Of a stretch of 64,000 bases of DNA, positions 17,465 through 28,247 are shown in pieces (the stretch's first letter is position 1; each line of letters begins with the position of its first letter). Under the pieces are notes generated by a model. That model did not search any database, was not told where the DNA came from, and saw nothing but the letters and a program-made list of their open reading frames with translations. Location of the stretch: positions 1 to 64,000 of the forward strand of contig NZ_FOUI01000006.1 in assembly GCF_900114825.1 (NCBI RefSeq), read 5' to 3'. The stretch comes from Halopseudomonas yangmingensis (GTDB taxonomy: Bacteria; Pseudomonadota; Gammaproteobacteria; Pseudomonadales; Pseudomonadaceae). The translations under genes were made by a program, and so were the position numbers.

Positions 17465-18064
17465 ATGAGTGTTCTGGTAAACCGTCCGGCTCCGGACTTC
17501 GTGGCGCCGGCGGTGCTGGCTGATGGCAGTATCGTAGATGCCTTTGATTCAACCAGTCTGCGTGGCCGTTATGTGGTGCTGTTTTTCTGGCCGCTGGATT
17601 TCACCTTTGTCTGTCCGTCCGAGATCATTGCCCACAACAACCGTATCGACAAGTTCCGTGCCCTTGATGTGGAGGTGGTTGGCGTTTCTGTTGATTCGCA
17701 GTACACGCATTACGCCTGGCGTAATACGCCGGTGGAACAGGGTGGTATAGGCCCGGTCGAGTTCACCATGGTAGCTGACGTCAAGCACGAGATAGTGCGC
17801 GCTTACGGTATCGAGCATGAAGACGGTGTGGCGCTGCGCGCCTCTTTCCTGATTGACCGTGACGGACGGGTGCAGCATCAGGTAGTGAACAACCTGCCGC
17901 TGGGTCGTGAAGTGGACGACATGATCCGCCTGATCGAGGCGCTGCAATTTACCGAAGAGCACGGTGAGGTTTGTCCGGCCGGCTGGCGCAAGGGGCAAAA
18001 AGGCATGCAGGCCAGTGCCGCCGGGGTGTCGTCCTATCTGGCCGCGAACGCCGAACAGCTTTGA
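17465..18064 (+). CDS. 2-Cys peroxiredoxin (AhpC/Prx1 family)
   Basis: This 199-residue thiol peroxidase reduces H2O2 and organic peroxides. The peroxidatic Cys50 is in FTFVCPSE and the resolving Cys170 in EVCPAGW, which makes it a typical 2-Cys enzyme acting as an obligate dimer. The start has AGGAGTG upstream. It lies 42 bases before thioredoxin reductase, suggesting that TrxB with thioredoxin recycles it. Confidence 0.94.
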   Translation: MSVLVNRPAPDFVAPAVLADGSIVDAFDSTSLRGRYVVLFFWPLDFTFVCPSEIIAHNNRIDKFRALDVEVVGVSVDSQYTHYAWRNTPVEQGGIGPVEFTMVADVKHEIVRAYGIEHEDGVALRASFLIDRDGRVQHQVVNNLPLGREVDDMIRLIEALQFTEEHGEVCPAGWRKGQKGMQASAAGVSSYLAANAEQL

Positions 18065-19054
<990 letters not shown>

Positions 19055-19141
19055 TCCTTGCTGGATGTCTTGAAGCGGATGTCCTTTTTAGGGCGTCCGC
19101 ATCTTCTGGCTTATTGATTTAAGTCAAGTTAATTTTTTTGT

Positions 19142-19169
19142 TTGTTGTAACTGTTTTTGAGGATAAGAT
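19142..19169 (+). promoter_or_regulatory. Candidate sigma-70 promoter of the small lipoprotein gene
   Basis: TTGTTG (19142-19147) and TAAGAT (19164-19169) are separated by 16 bases in an AT-rich segment just before the lipoprotein gene. The surrounding AT-rich stretch (about 19120-19170) stands out against the GC-rich background. Confidence 0.5.
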
Positions 19170-19219
19170 TCGCGGCGGCCATGAGGGCCACCTGCTATTA
19201 CATGTAAGGATCTTATTCG

Positions 19220-19726
19220 ATGAAAATCAACCGCTCGATTGCGCTTTCAGTCATGCTTGCCGCCTCTACCGCTCTGGTGACTGGTTGCGCGAGCATTATC
19301 AGTGATTCTCAGTACCCGGTTGCCATGACTTCAGCGCCTGCTGGCGCATATTTTGAAGTTCGTAATGAGACGGGGGTAGTGATTCATCAAGGAACAACTC
19401 CCAGCACGGTTACCCTGAAAGCAGGCGACGGGTTCTTTAGCGGAGCCAATTATTCCGTAACGTTCAAGAAAGACGGATATGCTGATCAAGTTAACGCTAT
19501 CCAGCCGAGCATTGATGGCTGGTACGTTGCCAATATTTTATTTGGTGGGCTGATTGGTTTGCTGATTGTTGATCCGGCGACCGGTGCAATGTACAAGTTG
19601 CCGGAAGGCTCTACTGCTTCGCTTTCCCCTCTCAAGGTGCAAATTGGTCAGCATGAGTTGAATGTTGTCAGTCTGGATGCGCTGAGCGCGGAGCAGAAGC
19701 TTGCAATGGTTCCGCTTGCTCGCTGA
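19220..19726 (+). CDS. Putative lipoprotein with PEGA-like repeat, function unknown
   Basis: The 168-residue precursor has signal MKINRSIALSVMLAASTALVT and lipobox VTGC (Cys23). The segment MTSAPAGAYFEVRNETG...GTTPSTVTLKAGDG...YSVTFKKDGYADQ has the layout of a PEGA-type surface domain. A hydrophobic stretch, YVANILFGGLIGLLIVDPATG (about 110-130), follows, as in small Pseudomonas lipoproteins of the same kind. GTAAGGATC precedes the start. Codon use is less GC-rich than that of its neighbours. Monocistronic, with its own promoter and terminator. Confidence 0.72.
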   Translation: MKINRSIALSVMLAASTALVTGCASIISDSQYPVAMTSAPAGAYFEVRNETGVVIHQGTTPSTVTLKAGDGFFSGANYSVTFKKDGYADQVNAIQPSIDGWYVANILFGGLIGLLIVDPATGAMYKLPEGSTASLSPLKVQIGQHELNVVSLDALSAEQKLAMVPLAR

Positions 19727-19747
19727 GTATTGAAGGTAGCTGAAGGG

Positions 19748-19772
19748 AGGGTCGCATTTGCGGCCCTTTTTT
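19748..19772 (+). terminator. Intrinsic terminator after the lipoprotein gene
   Basis: AGGGTCGC (19748-19755) pairs with GCGGCCCT (19760-19767) with one G-U pair, loop ATTT, followed by a run of T. The remaining bases up to the tRNA show nothing further. Confidence 0.85.
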
Positions 19773-19837
19773 GTGCTCGCCTTGGTTTGTTTGCTGTCTT
19801 CATGCCATACGAGTCATGCATGAAGAGTTCTACTAGA

Positions 19838-19924
19838 TGGTGCCCCGAGGGAGAATCGAACTCCCACTCTGTCACCAGAAACGGATTTTGAATCCGCCGC
19901 GTCTACCAGTTCCGCCATCGGGGC
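19838..19924 (-). tRNA. tRNA-Leu (anticodon CAA)
   Basis: Read on the minus strand, the 87-nt sequence starts GCCCCGATGG and ends with an encoded CCA. The acceptor stem GCCCCGA pairs with TCGGGGC. The anticodon arm is GCGGA-TTCAAAA-TCCGT, giving anticodon CAA (decodes UUG). The long variable arm (around TTCTGGTGACAGA) marks a class-II tRNA, as expected for leucine. GTTCGATTC is the T-loop. Confidence 0.96.
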
Positions 19925-20047
19925 CAATTGCAGGTCGGGGCGGAGTATACGAACCGTTACAGTTGGTGGTCAATGGCATTCGTGGCCTGCTGCCGGCTTT
20001 TCCGCTACCATGGGCGACTTTTTTTCATCCCCTGAAGCCTGGTTTGT

Positions 20048-22221
<2,174 letters not shown>

Positions 22222-22283
22222 AATCCGCCATTCAGGCACCATAAACCCCATCTTGCGCTTACGCATATCAACAGGAGCAACAC

Positions 22284-22616
22284 ATGAGCTTTTTCATCCC
22301 CAGCGCCATGGCCCAGTCCGCCGGTGGAGCTGCACCTGCCGGTGCAGGCTTCGAGTGGATTTTCCTGATCGGTTTTCTGGCGATCTTCTACCTGATGATC
22401 TGGCGTCCCCAGGCCAAGCGTGCCAAGGAGCACAAGAGCTTGATTGGCAGTCTGGCGGTGGGTGACGAGGTGGTTACCGGCGGTGGCATTCTTGGCAAGG
22501 TGAAGAAGGTCACCGACGAATTCATCGTACTGGAGGTCGGTGACGGCCATGAGATGAAATTCCAGAAGACCGCCGTGATTGCCGCGCTGCCCAAGGGCAC
22601 GCTGAAAGCCATCTGA
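22284..22616 (+). CDS. yajC: Sec translocase accessory protein YajC
   Basis: The 110-residue single-pass inner-membrane protein associates with SecDF. The transmembrane segment WIFLIGFLAIFYLMIWRPQAKR (about 25-45) is followed by the cytoplasmic domain with GDEVVTGGGILGKV. ACAGGAGCAAC precedes the start. It is 62 bases after tgt and 52 before secD, the conserved order. Confidence 0.95.
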   Translation: MSFFIPSAMAQSAGGAAPAGAGFEWIFLIGFLAIFYLMIWRPQAKRAKEHKSLIGSLAVGDEVVTGGGILGKVKKVTDEFIVLEVGDGHEMKFQKTAVIAALPKGTLKAI

Positions 22617-22630
22617 TTTATCTTCTGTCC

Positions 22631-22648
22631 GGGCGCCTGTTGGCGCCC
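22631..22648 (+). other. Hairpin between yajC and secD
   Basis: GGGCGCC (22631-22637) pairs perfectly with 22642-22648, with loop TGTT. There is no T tract, so it is not a strong terminator; an RNA-processing or stability role is possible. Confidence 0.6.
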
Positions 22649-22668
22649 TGATTGCATACGGACCCGCT

Positions 22669-24537
22669 ATGCTCAACCGTTATCCGTTATGGAAGTACCT
22701 GCTGATTGTCGCGATTCTGGCACTTGGCATCATCTATGCGCTGCCCAATCTGTATCCGGATGATCCGGCCATCCAGATTTCCGGTGCCAGCTCAACCCAG
22801 ACTATTAATGAACTTGATTTGCAGCGCATGGAAACTGCATTGCAACAGGCCGGTATTGCCACCAAGGGCACCGAGCTTGGCAATCAGGCGCGTTCCGGTC
22901 TGGTGCGACTGGTGAACCGGGGAGATCAGTTGCCGGCCCAGGATGTAGTCCGCCGTACCATGGGCGAAGCGTTTGTGGTTGCCCAGAATCTGGCACCGAC
23001 CACACCGGCCTGGCTGATGGCAATTGGTGCCGGCCCGATGAAGCTGGGTCTGGACCTGTCCGGTGGTGTGCATTTCCTGCTGGAAGTGGACATGGAAAAG
23101 GCTATCGAGGCGCGGGTCAATGTGTATGAAAGCGAATTGCGCGGCCTGCTGCGCAGTGAGCGCATCCGTTATCGCAGTTTGCCCAGTCAGGGCAATATGC
23201 TGCAGTTTTCCTTCAGCGACAGTGATCAGTTGGTTCAGGCGCAGCGGACTATCAACCGCCAGTACAGCCAGTTCACCAGCAACACGCTGGCGCGTGACGG
23301 CAGCCAGGTATTGCAGTTGACCCTGACTGACGCCGAGATGACCGAGATTCGCGAGTACTCGGTGCGCCAGAACCTGACCACGGTGCGTAACCGGGTCAAC
23401 GAACTGGGTGTCGCCGAACCGCTGGTGCAGCGTCAGGGCGCTAACCGCATCGTGGTTGAGTTGCCGGGTGTGCAGGACACGGCCGAAGCCAAGCGGATTC
23501 TGGGCAAGACTGCCAACCTTGAGTTCCGTCTGGCGGCTGATCCGAATGCTGCACGTGCGACCGTAGAAACCTTCGACTTCCGCGATGGCAGTCGCCCGCC
23601 GGCCGATGTCGAACGCAGTATTATCCTCACCGGCGACCATGTCACCGATGCCCAGTCGAACTTTGACGAGAATGGCCGTCCGCAGGTGAATATCCGTCTG
23701 GATGGGCACGGTGGCGAACTGATGACCCGCGCCACTCGCACCAATGTCGGTCGTGGTATGGCCGTGTTGTTTATCGAACAGCGTCAGATCAGCCGCCAGG
23801 TACAAAAGGAAGTTGATGGCCAGATGCAGACGGTCGAGGTGCCAGCCTTTATCGAGGAAAAGGCGATCATTAGTCTGGCCACCATCCAGTCAACGCTGGG
23901 TAACCAGTTCCGTATTACCGGGTTGAACTCGCCGGCCGAGGCTTCGGAGCTGGCCCTGCTGCTGCGTGCCGGTGGTCTGGCCGCGCCCATGCACTTTGTT
24001 GAAGAGCGCACCATTGGCCCGAGCCTGGGCGCGGAAAACATCGCCAAGGGCGTGACCGCCACCCAGGTCGGTTTTGCTCTGGTGCTGATCTTCATGATCG
24101 TCGTGTACAAGGGCTTTGGTGTATTTGCCAGTATTGCCCTGACCTTCAACCTGGTGTTGCTGCTGGCGCTGATGTCGCTGCTCAGCGCCACCCTGACCCT
24201 GCCGGGCATTGCCGGTATCGTCTTGACCCTGGGCATGGCGGTGGATGCCAACGTGCTGATCTTCTCGCGTATCCGCGAGGAGATTAATGCCGGCATGTCG
24301 ATCCAGCGGGCCGTGCATGAAGGTTTTGACAAGGCGTTTTCGGCGATTGTCGACGGCAACCTGACTACCTTGCTGGTTGGGGTAATCCTCTTTGCCATGG
24401 GGTCCGGGCCGATCAAGGGGTTTGCGGTTACCCTGTCCCTGGGCATCCTGACATCCATGTTCAGCGCCATCATGGTCACCCGTGCCATGGTCAACCTGAG
24501 TGTCGGCGGTCGCGACATCAAGAAGCTGTGGCTGTGA
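22669..24537 (+). CDS. secD: Protein translocase subunit SecD
   Basis: SecD uses the proton gradient to help complete export through SecYEG. The 622-residue protein has an N-terminal membrane helix (YLLIVAILALGIIYALPNLY), a large periplasmic region with the MKLGLDLSGGVHFLLEVD motif (about residue 125) and the SecD-type P1 domain, and five C-terminal membrane helices beginning near 465. The cytoplasmic-loop GMAVDANVLIFSRIREE and GNLTTLLVGVILF are family signatures. It is followed after 10 bases by secF. Confidence 0.97.
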   Translation: MLNRYPLWKYLLIVAILALGIIYALPNLYPDDPAIQISGASSTQTINELDLQRMETALQQAGIATKGTELGNQARSGLVRLVNRGDQLPAQDVVRRTMGEAFVVAQNLAPTTPAWLMAIGAGPMKLGLDLSGGVHFLLEVDMEKAIEARVNVYESELRGLLRSERIRYRSLPSQGNMLQFSFSDSDQLVQAQRTINRQYSQFTSNTLARDGSQVLQLTLTDAEMTEIREYSVRQNLTTVRNRVNELGVAEPLVQRQGANRIVVELPGVQDTAEAKRILGKTANLEFRLAADPNAARATVETFDFRDGSRPPADVERSIILTGDHVTDAQSNFDENGRPQVNIRLDGHGGELMTRATRTNVGRGMAVLFIEQRQISRQVQKEVDGQMQTVEVPAFIEEKAIISLATIQSTLGNQFRITGLNSPAEASELALLLRAGGLAAPMHFVEERTIGPSLGAENIAKGVTATQVGFALVLIFMIVVYKGFGVFASIALTFNLVLLLALMSLLSATLTLPGIAGIVLTLGMAVDANVLIFSRIREEINAGMSIQRAVHEGFDKAFSAIVDGNLTTLLVGVILFAMGSGPIKGFAVTLSLGILTSMFSAIMVTRAMVNLSVGGRDIKKLWL

Positions 24538-24547
24538 GGAGCGCATC

Positions 24548-25459
24548 ATGAATATCAAAACCATCAACTTCATGGCGCTGCGCAAGTTTTTCTTCGTGGT
24601 CGCCGTGGTACTTATGCTGGGTTCGGTGGCCAGTCTGGTAACCAAGAACCTTAATCTCGGGCTGGACTTTACCGGTGGTGCGCTGATCGAGCTGAACTAT
24701 CAGGAAGCGGCTGACCTTGAGTCTATCCGCCAGACCCTGCGTGAGGCCGGCTGGGCGGATGCCATTGTGCAGAACTTCGGTGCCAGCACCGATGTGATTG
24801 TGCGCCTGGCCAGTGAGGACCCCAACCTCGGCAGCGAAATTGCGCGGCTGATACAGCGTGAGGATGCCGGCGAGGTGACCGTCAAGCGGGTTGAGTTTAT
24901 CGGCCCACAGGTTGGCGAGGAGCTGCGCGATCAGGGTGGTTTGGGCATGCTGCTGGCAATGGCCGGGATCCTTCTGTATGTCACCCTGCGCTTCCAGATG
25001 AAGTTTGCCGTGGCGGCGATTGCCGCACTGCTGCATGACGTGATCTTCGTGCTGGGCTTCTTTGCCTTTTTTGGTCTGCAGTTCGATCTGACCGTACTGG
25101 CGGCGGTGCTGGCGGTAATTGGTTACTCACTGAACGACACCATCGTGGTGTTTGACCGGGTCCGTGAAAACCTGCGGCTGATGCGCAAGACCGAACTGGA
25201 GGAAGTGATTAACGTCTCTACCACCCAGACCCTCGGCCGTACCCTGGCAACCTCGGCATCGACCATTCTGGTATTGCTGGCGTTGTTCTGGTTTGGTGGC
25301 GAGAACATCCATGGCTTCGCTACGGCGCTGCTGATCGGCGTGGGTATTGGTACCTACTCGTCGATTTATGTGTCGAACGGTCTGCTGATGACCTTCAAGC
25401 TGACCCGCGAGGACCTGATCCCGCCGCAGATTGAAGAGGCGGTGGACGATCGTCCCTGA
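24548..25459 (+). CDS. secF: Protein translocase subunit SecF
   Basis: SecF is the partner of SecD. The protein has 303 residues with six membrane helices, the first being FFFVVAVVLMLGSVASLV near residue 13. It has LNLGLDFTGGALIEL, VGEELRDQGGLGMLLAMAGILLYV, and the family signature VIGYSLNDTIVVFDRVREN. The ATG at 24548, just after the secD stop with GAGGAG upstream, gives the expected length. A terminator follows, so it closes the yajC-secD-secF operon. Confidence 0.97.
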   Translation: MNIKTINFMALRKFFFVVAVVLMLGSVASLVTKNLNLGLDFTGGALIELNYQEAADLESIRQTLREAGWADAIVQNFGASTDVIVRLASEDPNLGSEIARLIQREDAGEVTVKRVEFIGPQVGEELRDQGGLGMLLAMAGILLYVTLRFQMKFAVAAIAALLHDVIFVLGFFAFFGLQFDLTVLAAVLAVIGYSLNDTIVVFDRVRENLRLMRKTELEEVINVSTTQTLGRTLATSASTILVLLALFWFGGENIHGFATALLIGVGIGTYSSIYVSNGLLMTFKLTREDLIPPQIEEAVDDRP

Positions 25460-25475
25460 GGCCTGTCTGCTCAAG

Positions 25476-25500
25476 AACCCGGCCGCTGGCCGGGTTTTTT
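25476..25500 (+). terminator. Intrinsic terminator of the secDF operon
   Basis: AACCCGGCC (25476-25484) pairs with GGCCGGGTT (25488-25496), loop GCT, followed by TTTT. It lies between secF and the convergent Crp/Fnr-type gene. Confidence 0.95.
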
Positions 25501-25514
25501 GTGCCTGATCCCGG

Positions 25515-26126
25515 CTATTGCAGCAGGTCGATTCGCCCCCGACCAAGCTGCACACGGCCCTCGCGCTCAAGCTCCTTGAGCAGCCGGCTGACCACTTCGC
25601 GGGCGGTACCCAGTTCCTCGGCCAGTTCCTGATGGGTGATCTGGATGCAGCGCTGATCGGTGTGCTGTTGCAGCCAGTCGAGCAGACGCTGGTCCATGCG
25701 GCGGAAGGCGACTTCCTCGACCAGCATCATCAGGTCGTCCAGACGGCGACCGTAAGAGGCCAGTACCAGCCGGCGGAAGGCCGGAGACGCGTCGAGCAAT
25801 CGTTCAAAGCTGTCACGCGGCAGCAACAGGGCGCTGCCGGCTTCCTCGACCAGCGCCTCTGCCCGGTAATCGCGCTGGCTCATCAGGCAGCCAATCGACA
25901 ACGTGCAGATATCATCCTGGCCCATGCGGTACAACACGATGCCATTGCCGCTGGCACCCAGCATCTGCACCCGTACCGAGCCGGACAGCAATAGCGGGAG
26001 CCCTTGGCACTGGTCGCCGGAGCGGAAGATGATCTGTCCGGGCTGCAGGGCAACAGGATGCAGGTGGCGGTCGGCATACTGGCGCAGTTCTCCAGGCAGG
26101 CTGTCGAGCAGGCTGTGGCTGGGCAT
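25515..26126 (-). CDS. Crp/Fnr-family transcriptional regulator
   Basis: The 203-residue protein has an N-terminal cyclic-nucleotide-binding-like jelly roll (about 15-120), a dimerisation helix and a C-terminal winged helix. The recognition helix TAREVVSRLLKELE keeps the Arg-Glu-x3-Arg pattern with which E. coli CRP reads TGTGA. It lacks the N-terminal cysteine cluster of Fnr; two cysteines in DICTLSIGC could sense a redox or sulfur signal. The start at 26126 has AGGGAG upstream. It is divergent from a DUF2892 gene, with a perfect TGTGA-N6-TCAC site between. Its effector is unknown. Confidence 0.85.
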   Translation of the reverse strand: MPSHSLLDSLPGELRQYADRHLHPVALQPGQIIFRSGDQCQGLPLLLSGSVRVQMLGASGNGIVLYRMGQDDICTLSIGCLMSQRDYRAEALVEEAGSALLLPRDSFERLLDASPAFRRLVLASYGRRLDDLMMLVEEVAFRRMDQRLLDWLQQHTDQRCIQITHQELAEELGTAREVVSRLLKELEREGRVQLGRGRIDLLQ

Positions 26127-26165
26127 CGTGGCTCCCTTGATAAATCCAGACAAAAATCGCCGTTG

Positions 26166-26181
26166 TGTGACTGTGGTCACT
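26166..26181. promoter_or_regulatory. CRP-like operator between the regulator and DUF2892 genes
   Basis: TGTGA-CTGTGG-TCACT contains the perfect inverted repeat GTGAC-N4-GTCAC (26167-26180). It is centred at 26173.5. A TAACAT -10 candidate at 26203-26208 would put the DUF2892 start site near 26215, so the operator would sit at about -41.5, the class-II activator position. Use by the adjacent regulator is inferred. Confidence 0.7.
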
Positions 26182-26243
26182 GAACGCATCAGCGGCCAAG
26201 TCTAACATTGCGCCATCAACATCCGTTGCTGGAGGTAATCGAG

Positions 26244-26435
26244 ATGGGTAAAAACATGGGTAATGCTGATCGTCTGGTTCGGGCGCTGGTCGGGCTGGTG
26301 CTGATCGCGCTGGTATTTGTTGGGCCGCAGACGCCCTGGGGCTGGATTGGTCTGGTGCCATTGCTGACCGCTGCGTTGGGTAACTGTCCGGCTTACTCGA
26401 TCTTCGGGATCAAGACCTGCAAGACCGGTAAGTGA
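26244..26435 (+). CDS. Small DUF2892 (YgaP C-terminal-like) inner-membrane protein
   Basis: The 63-residue protein is of the DUF2892 type: MGNADRLVRALVGLVLIALVF opens the first membrane helix, WGWIGLVPLLTAALG forms the second, and it ends with the conserved cysteine-containing GNCPAYSIFGIKTC. The same unit forms the membrane part of the rhodanese YgaP. GGAGG precedes the start. Function is unknown; cysteine conservation and linkage to a Crp/Fnr regulator suggest sulfur or redox stress. Confidence 0.85.
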   Translation: MGKNMGNADRLVRALVGLVLIALVFVGPQTPWGWIGLVPLLTAALGNCPAYSIFGIKTCKTGK

Positions 26436-26507
26436 TGCCGTTCTGCTTTTAGCGGCAGAGCGAAGGTTGACACCGATTGTTCAGCGTGGGGCTGTCAATC
26501 GTGCTTC

Positions 26508-26553
26508 GGGCGCCCTTGGCAGGCTTGATTTCCTGCCCGGGCGCCCTTTTTTT
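26508..26553 (+). terminator. Intrinsic terminator after the DUF2892 gene
   Basis: GGGCGCCC (26508-26515) pairs with 26539-26546, and inside it GGCAGG (26518-26523) pairs with CCTGCC (26532-26537); seven T follow. It lies in the short gap before the transporter gene. Confidence 0.9.
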
Positions 26554-26581
26554 GTTTGTTGCGAAAGACGAGGTGGCAGAT

Positions 26582-27526
26582 ATGCAGAACACTGGAATAC
26601 GCCAGGCGCTGCCATTGCCGTTGTTGGCGTCGGTAATGGGTATTGCCGGACTGGGGATGGTCTGGCGTCAATTGGAATTGTTGCTGCAGTGGCCGGCGCT
26701 GGTCAGCCAGTTATTGAGCTGGCTGGGGTTGCTGGTATTGGCTGCGTTTCTGGTCGGTTATGTCGCAAAGTATCGGCGTAGCCCGCAAGCCGTCCGTGGT
26801 GAGCTTGGACATCCGTTGCGCATCAACTTCCTGCCGGCACTATCGATCGGGCTTGTGTTGCTGGGGGCGCTGTTGCAGACCGGGTGGCCAGGTTTCGGTG
26901 CGCTGTTATGGCAATCTGGTGCGTTGCTGCAGGTGTTCTTCAGCGTTGTAATCATTAATCGCTGGTTTGGTGGCGAGCAGCCTGCAGTGGCGATCAATCC
27001 GGCCTGGTTTATTCCCCCTGTGGGGCTGATTGTGGTGCCGTTGGCTGCTGTGCCCGCTGGCTGGATTGAAACCGCCTGGCTGTTCTTTGCGGCTGGCCTG
27101 GTGTTTTGGCTGATCCTTTCAGCCATTGTATTTCAGCGGCTTATTACCGGGCCCGCGTTGGAGCCGCCGCTGATGCCAACGCTGGCAATACTGCTGGCGC
27201 CGCCGGCGGTGGGTTCGGTCAGCGCGCTGTTGCTGGCTGGTGAGGTGGCCGTGCTGGTGCGCCTGCTGTATGGCTGCAGTGTGCTGGTGGCACTGTTGCT
27301 GTTGGCGCGCTTGCCGGCTTTTGCCAGGCTGCCTTTCTATCCCTCCTGGTGGGCCTGGAGCTTTCCTTCGGCAGCCTTTGTTGCCGCCAGCCTGCAGTAT
27401 GCCAATGCCATCGGTGTGACCTGGCTGTGGCCGCAGCTGCTGCTGGTGGCAGCGGTGACGCTTCTGATTGTGTTGATATTCCTGCGTACCTTGCTGGCAC
27501 TGCTGCGTAATGAATCCGTACACTGA
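26582..27526 (+). CDS. TDT/SLAC1-family membrane transporter (TehA-like)
   Basis: The 314-residue protein is almost wholly hydrophobic, with about ten membrane segments. It starts with PLPLLASVMGIAGLGMVWRQ, in which the GxxGLxxxW pattern opens TehA/SLAC1 proteins; INFLPALSIGLVLLG, NPAWFIPPVGLIVVPLA and YPSWWAWSFPSAAFVAAS are also family segments. Relatives export tellurite or carry small anions such as sulfite or malate. The ATG at 26582 follows a GAGG ribosome site; upstream codons overlap the terminator and were left out. Substrate unknown. Confidence 0.83.
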   Translation: MQNTGIRQALPLPLLASVMGIAGLGMVWRQLELLLQWPALVSQLLSWLGLLVLAAFLVGYVAKYRRSPQAVRGELGHPLRINFLPALSIGLVLLGALLQTGWPGFGALLWQSGALLQVFFSVVIINRWFGGEQPAVAINPAWFIPPVGLIVVPLAAVPAGWIETAWLFFAAGLVFWLILSAIVFQRLITGPALEPPLMPTLAILLAPPAVGSVSALLLAGEVAVLVRLLYGCSVLVALLLLARLPAFARLPFYPSWWAWSFPSAAFVAASLQYANAIGVTWLWPQLLLVAAVTLLIVLIFLRTLLALLRNESVH

Positions 27527-27554
27527 GCGCTTTATGGCGAGCGGAGCATTCAGG

Positions 27555-28238
27555 ATGAAAGTGGAAGTCCAGCAGGTACGGGTAGGGCGGCTGCAGCCTT
27601 TGGCCAATAGCGGTCTTGAGACAGGGATTTTCAAGCAGCCAGTGACCGAGTCGTGGCTTGCGGAAACCGGATTGCAGGGTGACCAGCAGGGTGATACCAG
27701 GCACCACGGCGGCGTGGAGAAGGCGTTGCACCATTATCCGGCAGAGCACTATCTGGCCTGGTGCGAGTTGTTGCCGGAGCTGGCGGCTGAGTGGCAACCC
27801 GGTGCTTTTGGTGAAAATATCTCGGCCTACGGACTGACCGAAGTCGACGTGTGTATCGGTGATATATTTACGTTGGGCGAGTCGCAGGTGCAGGTGTCGC
27901 AGGCGCGTCAGCCGTGCTGGCGACTCAATCAGCGCTTTGGTCACCCGGGTGTGTCACTGGCGGTGCAGCAACAGATGCGTACTGGCTGGTACTACAGGGT
28001 GCTGCAGCCGGGACGGGTATGGGCGGGCTGCGAGTTGCAGCTGCTGGAGCGTCCACATCCGGGCTGGAGCTTGCAACGAATTCTTGAGCTTTTCTATCGC
28101 GACTGCCTGAATCGCCCGGCCCTGGTCGAGCTGGCGGCACTGCCGGAGCTGGCCGATAGTTGGCGAACTGTGCTGCAGCGGCGGCTGGATAGCGGCGCGG
28201 TGGAGGATTGGCAGCACCGCTTGTACGGTGCTGCCTGA
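27555..28238 (+). CDS. yiiM: MOSC-domain protein, YiiM-like
   Basis: The 227-residue molybdenum-cofactor sulfurase C-terminal domain protein resembles E. coli YiiM along its length: LQGDQQGDTRHHGGVEKALHHYPAEHY, AFGENISAYGLTE, GDIFTLGESQVQVSQARQPCWRLN with the probable Moco-ligating cysteine, and a C-terminal helical extension. YiiM relatives reduce N-hydroxylated bases such as 6-hydroxylaminopurine. The start at 27555 has GGAG eight bases upstream. The end of the coding sequence is itself the stem of a terminator. Confidence 0.87.
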   Translation: MKVEVQQVRVGRLQPLANSGLETGIFKQPVTESWLAETGLQGDQQGDTRHHGGVEKALHHYPAEHYLAWCELLPELAAEWQPGAFGENISAYGLTEVDVCIGDIFTLGESQVQVSQARQPCWRLNQRFGHPGVSLAVQQQMRTGWYYRVLQPGRVWAGCELQLLERPHPGWSLQRILELFYRDCLNRPALVELAALPELADSWRTVLQRRLDSGAVEDWQHRLYGAA

Positions 28239-28245
28239 GTTTTTA
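28210..28245 (+). terminator. Intrinsic terminator built into the end of the MOSC gene
   Basis: GGCAGCACCG (28210-28219) pairs perfectly with 28226-28235, loop CTTGTA, followed by the TGA stop and GTTTTTATTT. The stem therefore encodes the last residues of the protein. It also lies only a few bases from the end of convergent suhB. Confidence 0.85.
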
Positions 28246-28247
28246 TT

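Noticed and set aside
19075-19100. Hairpin after trxB as a terminator
   Set aside because: The stem has two G-U pairs and no T tract follows, so it was not listed as a terminator.
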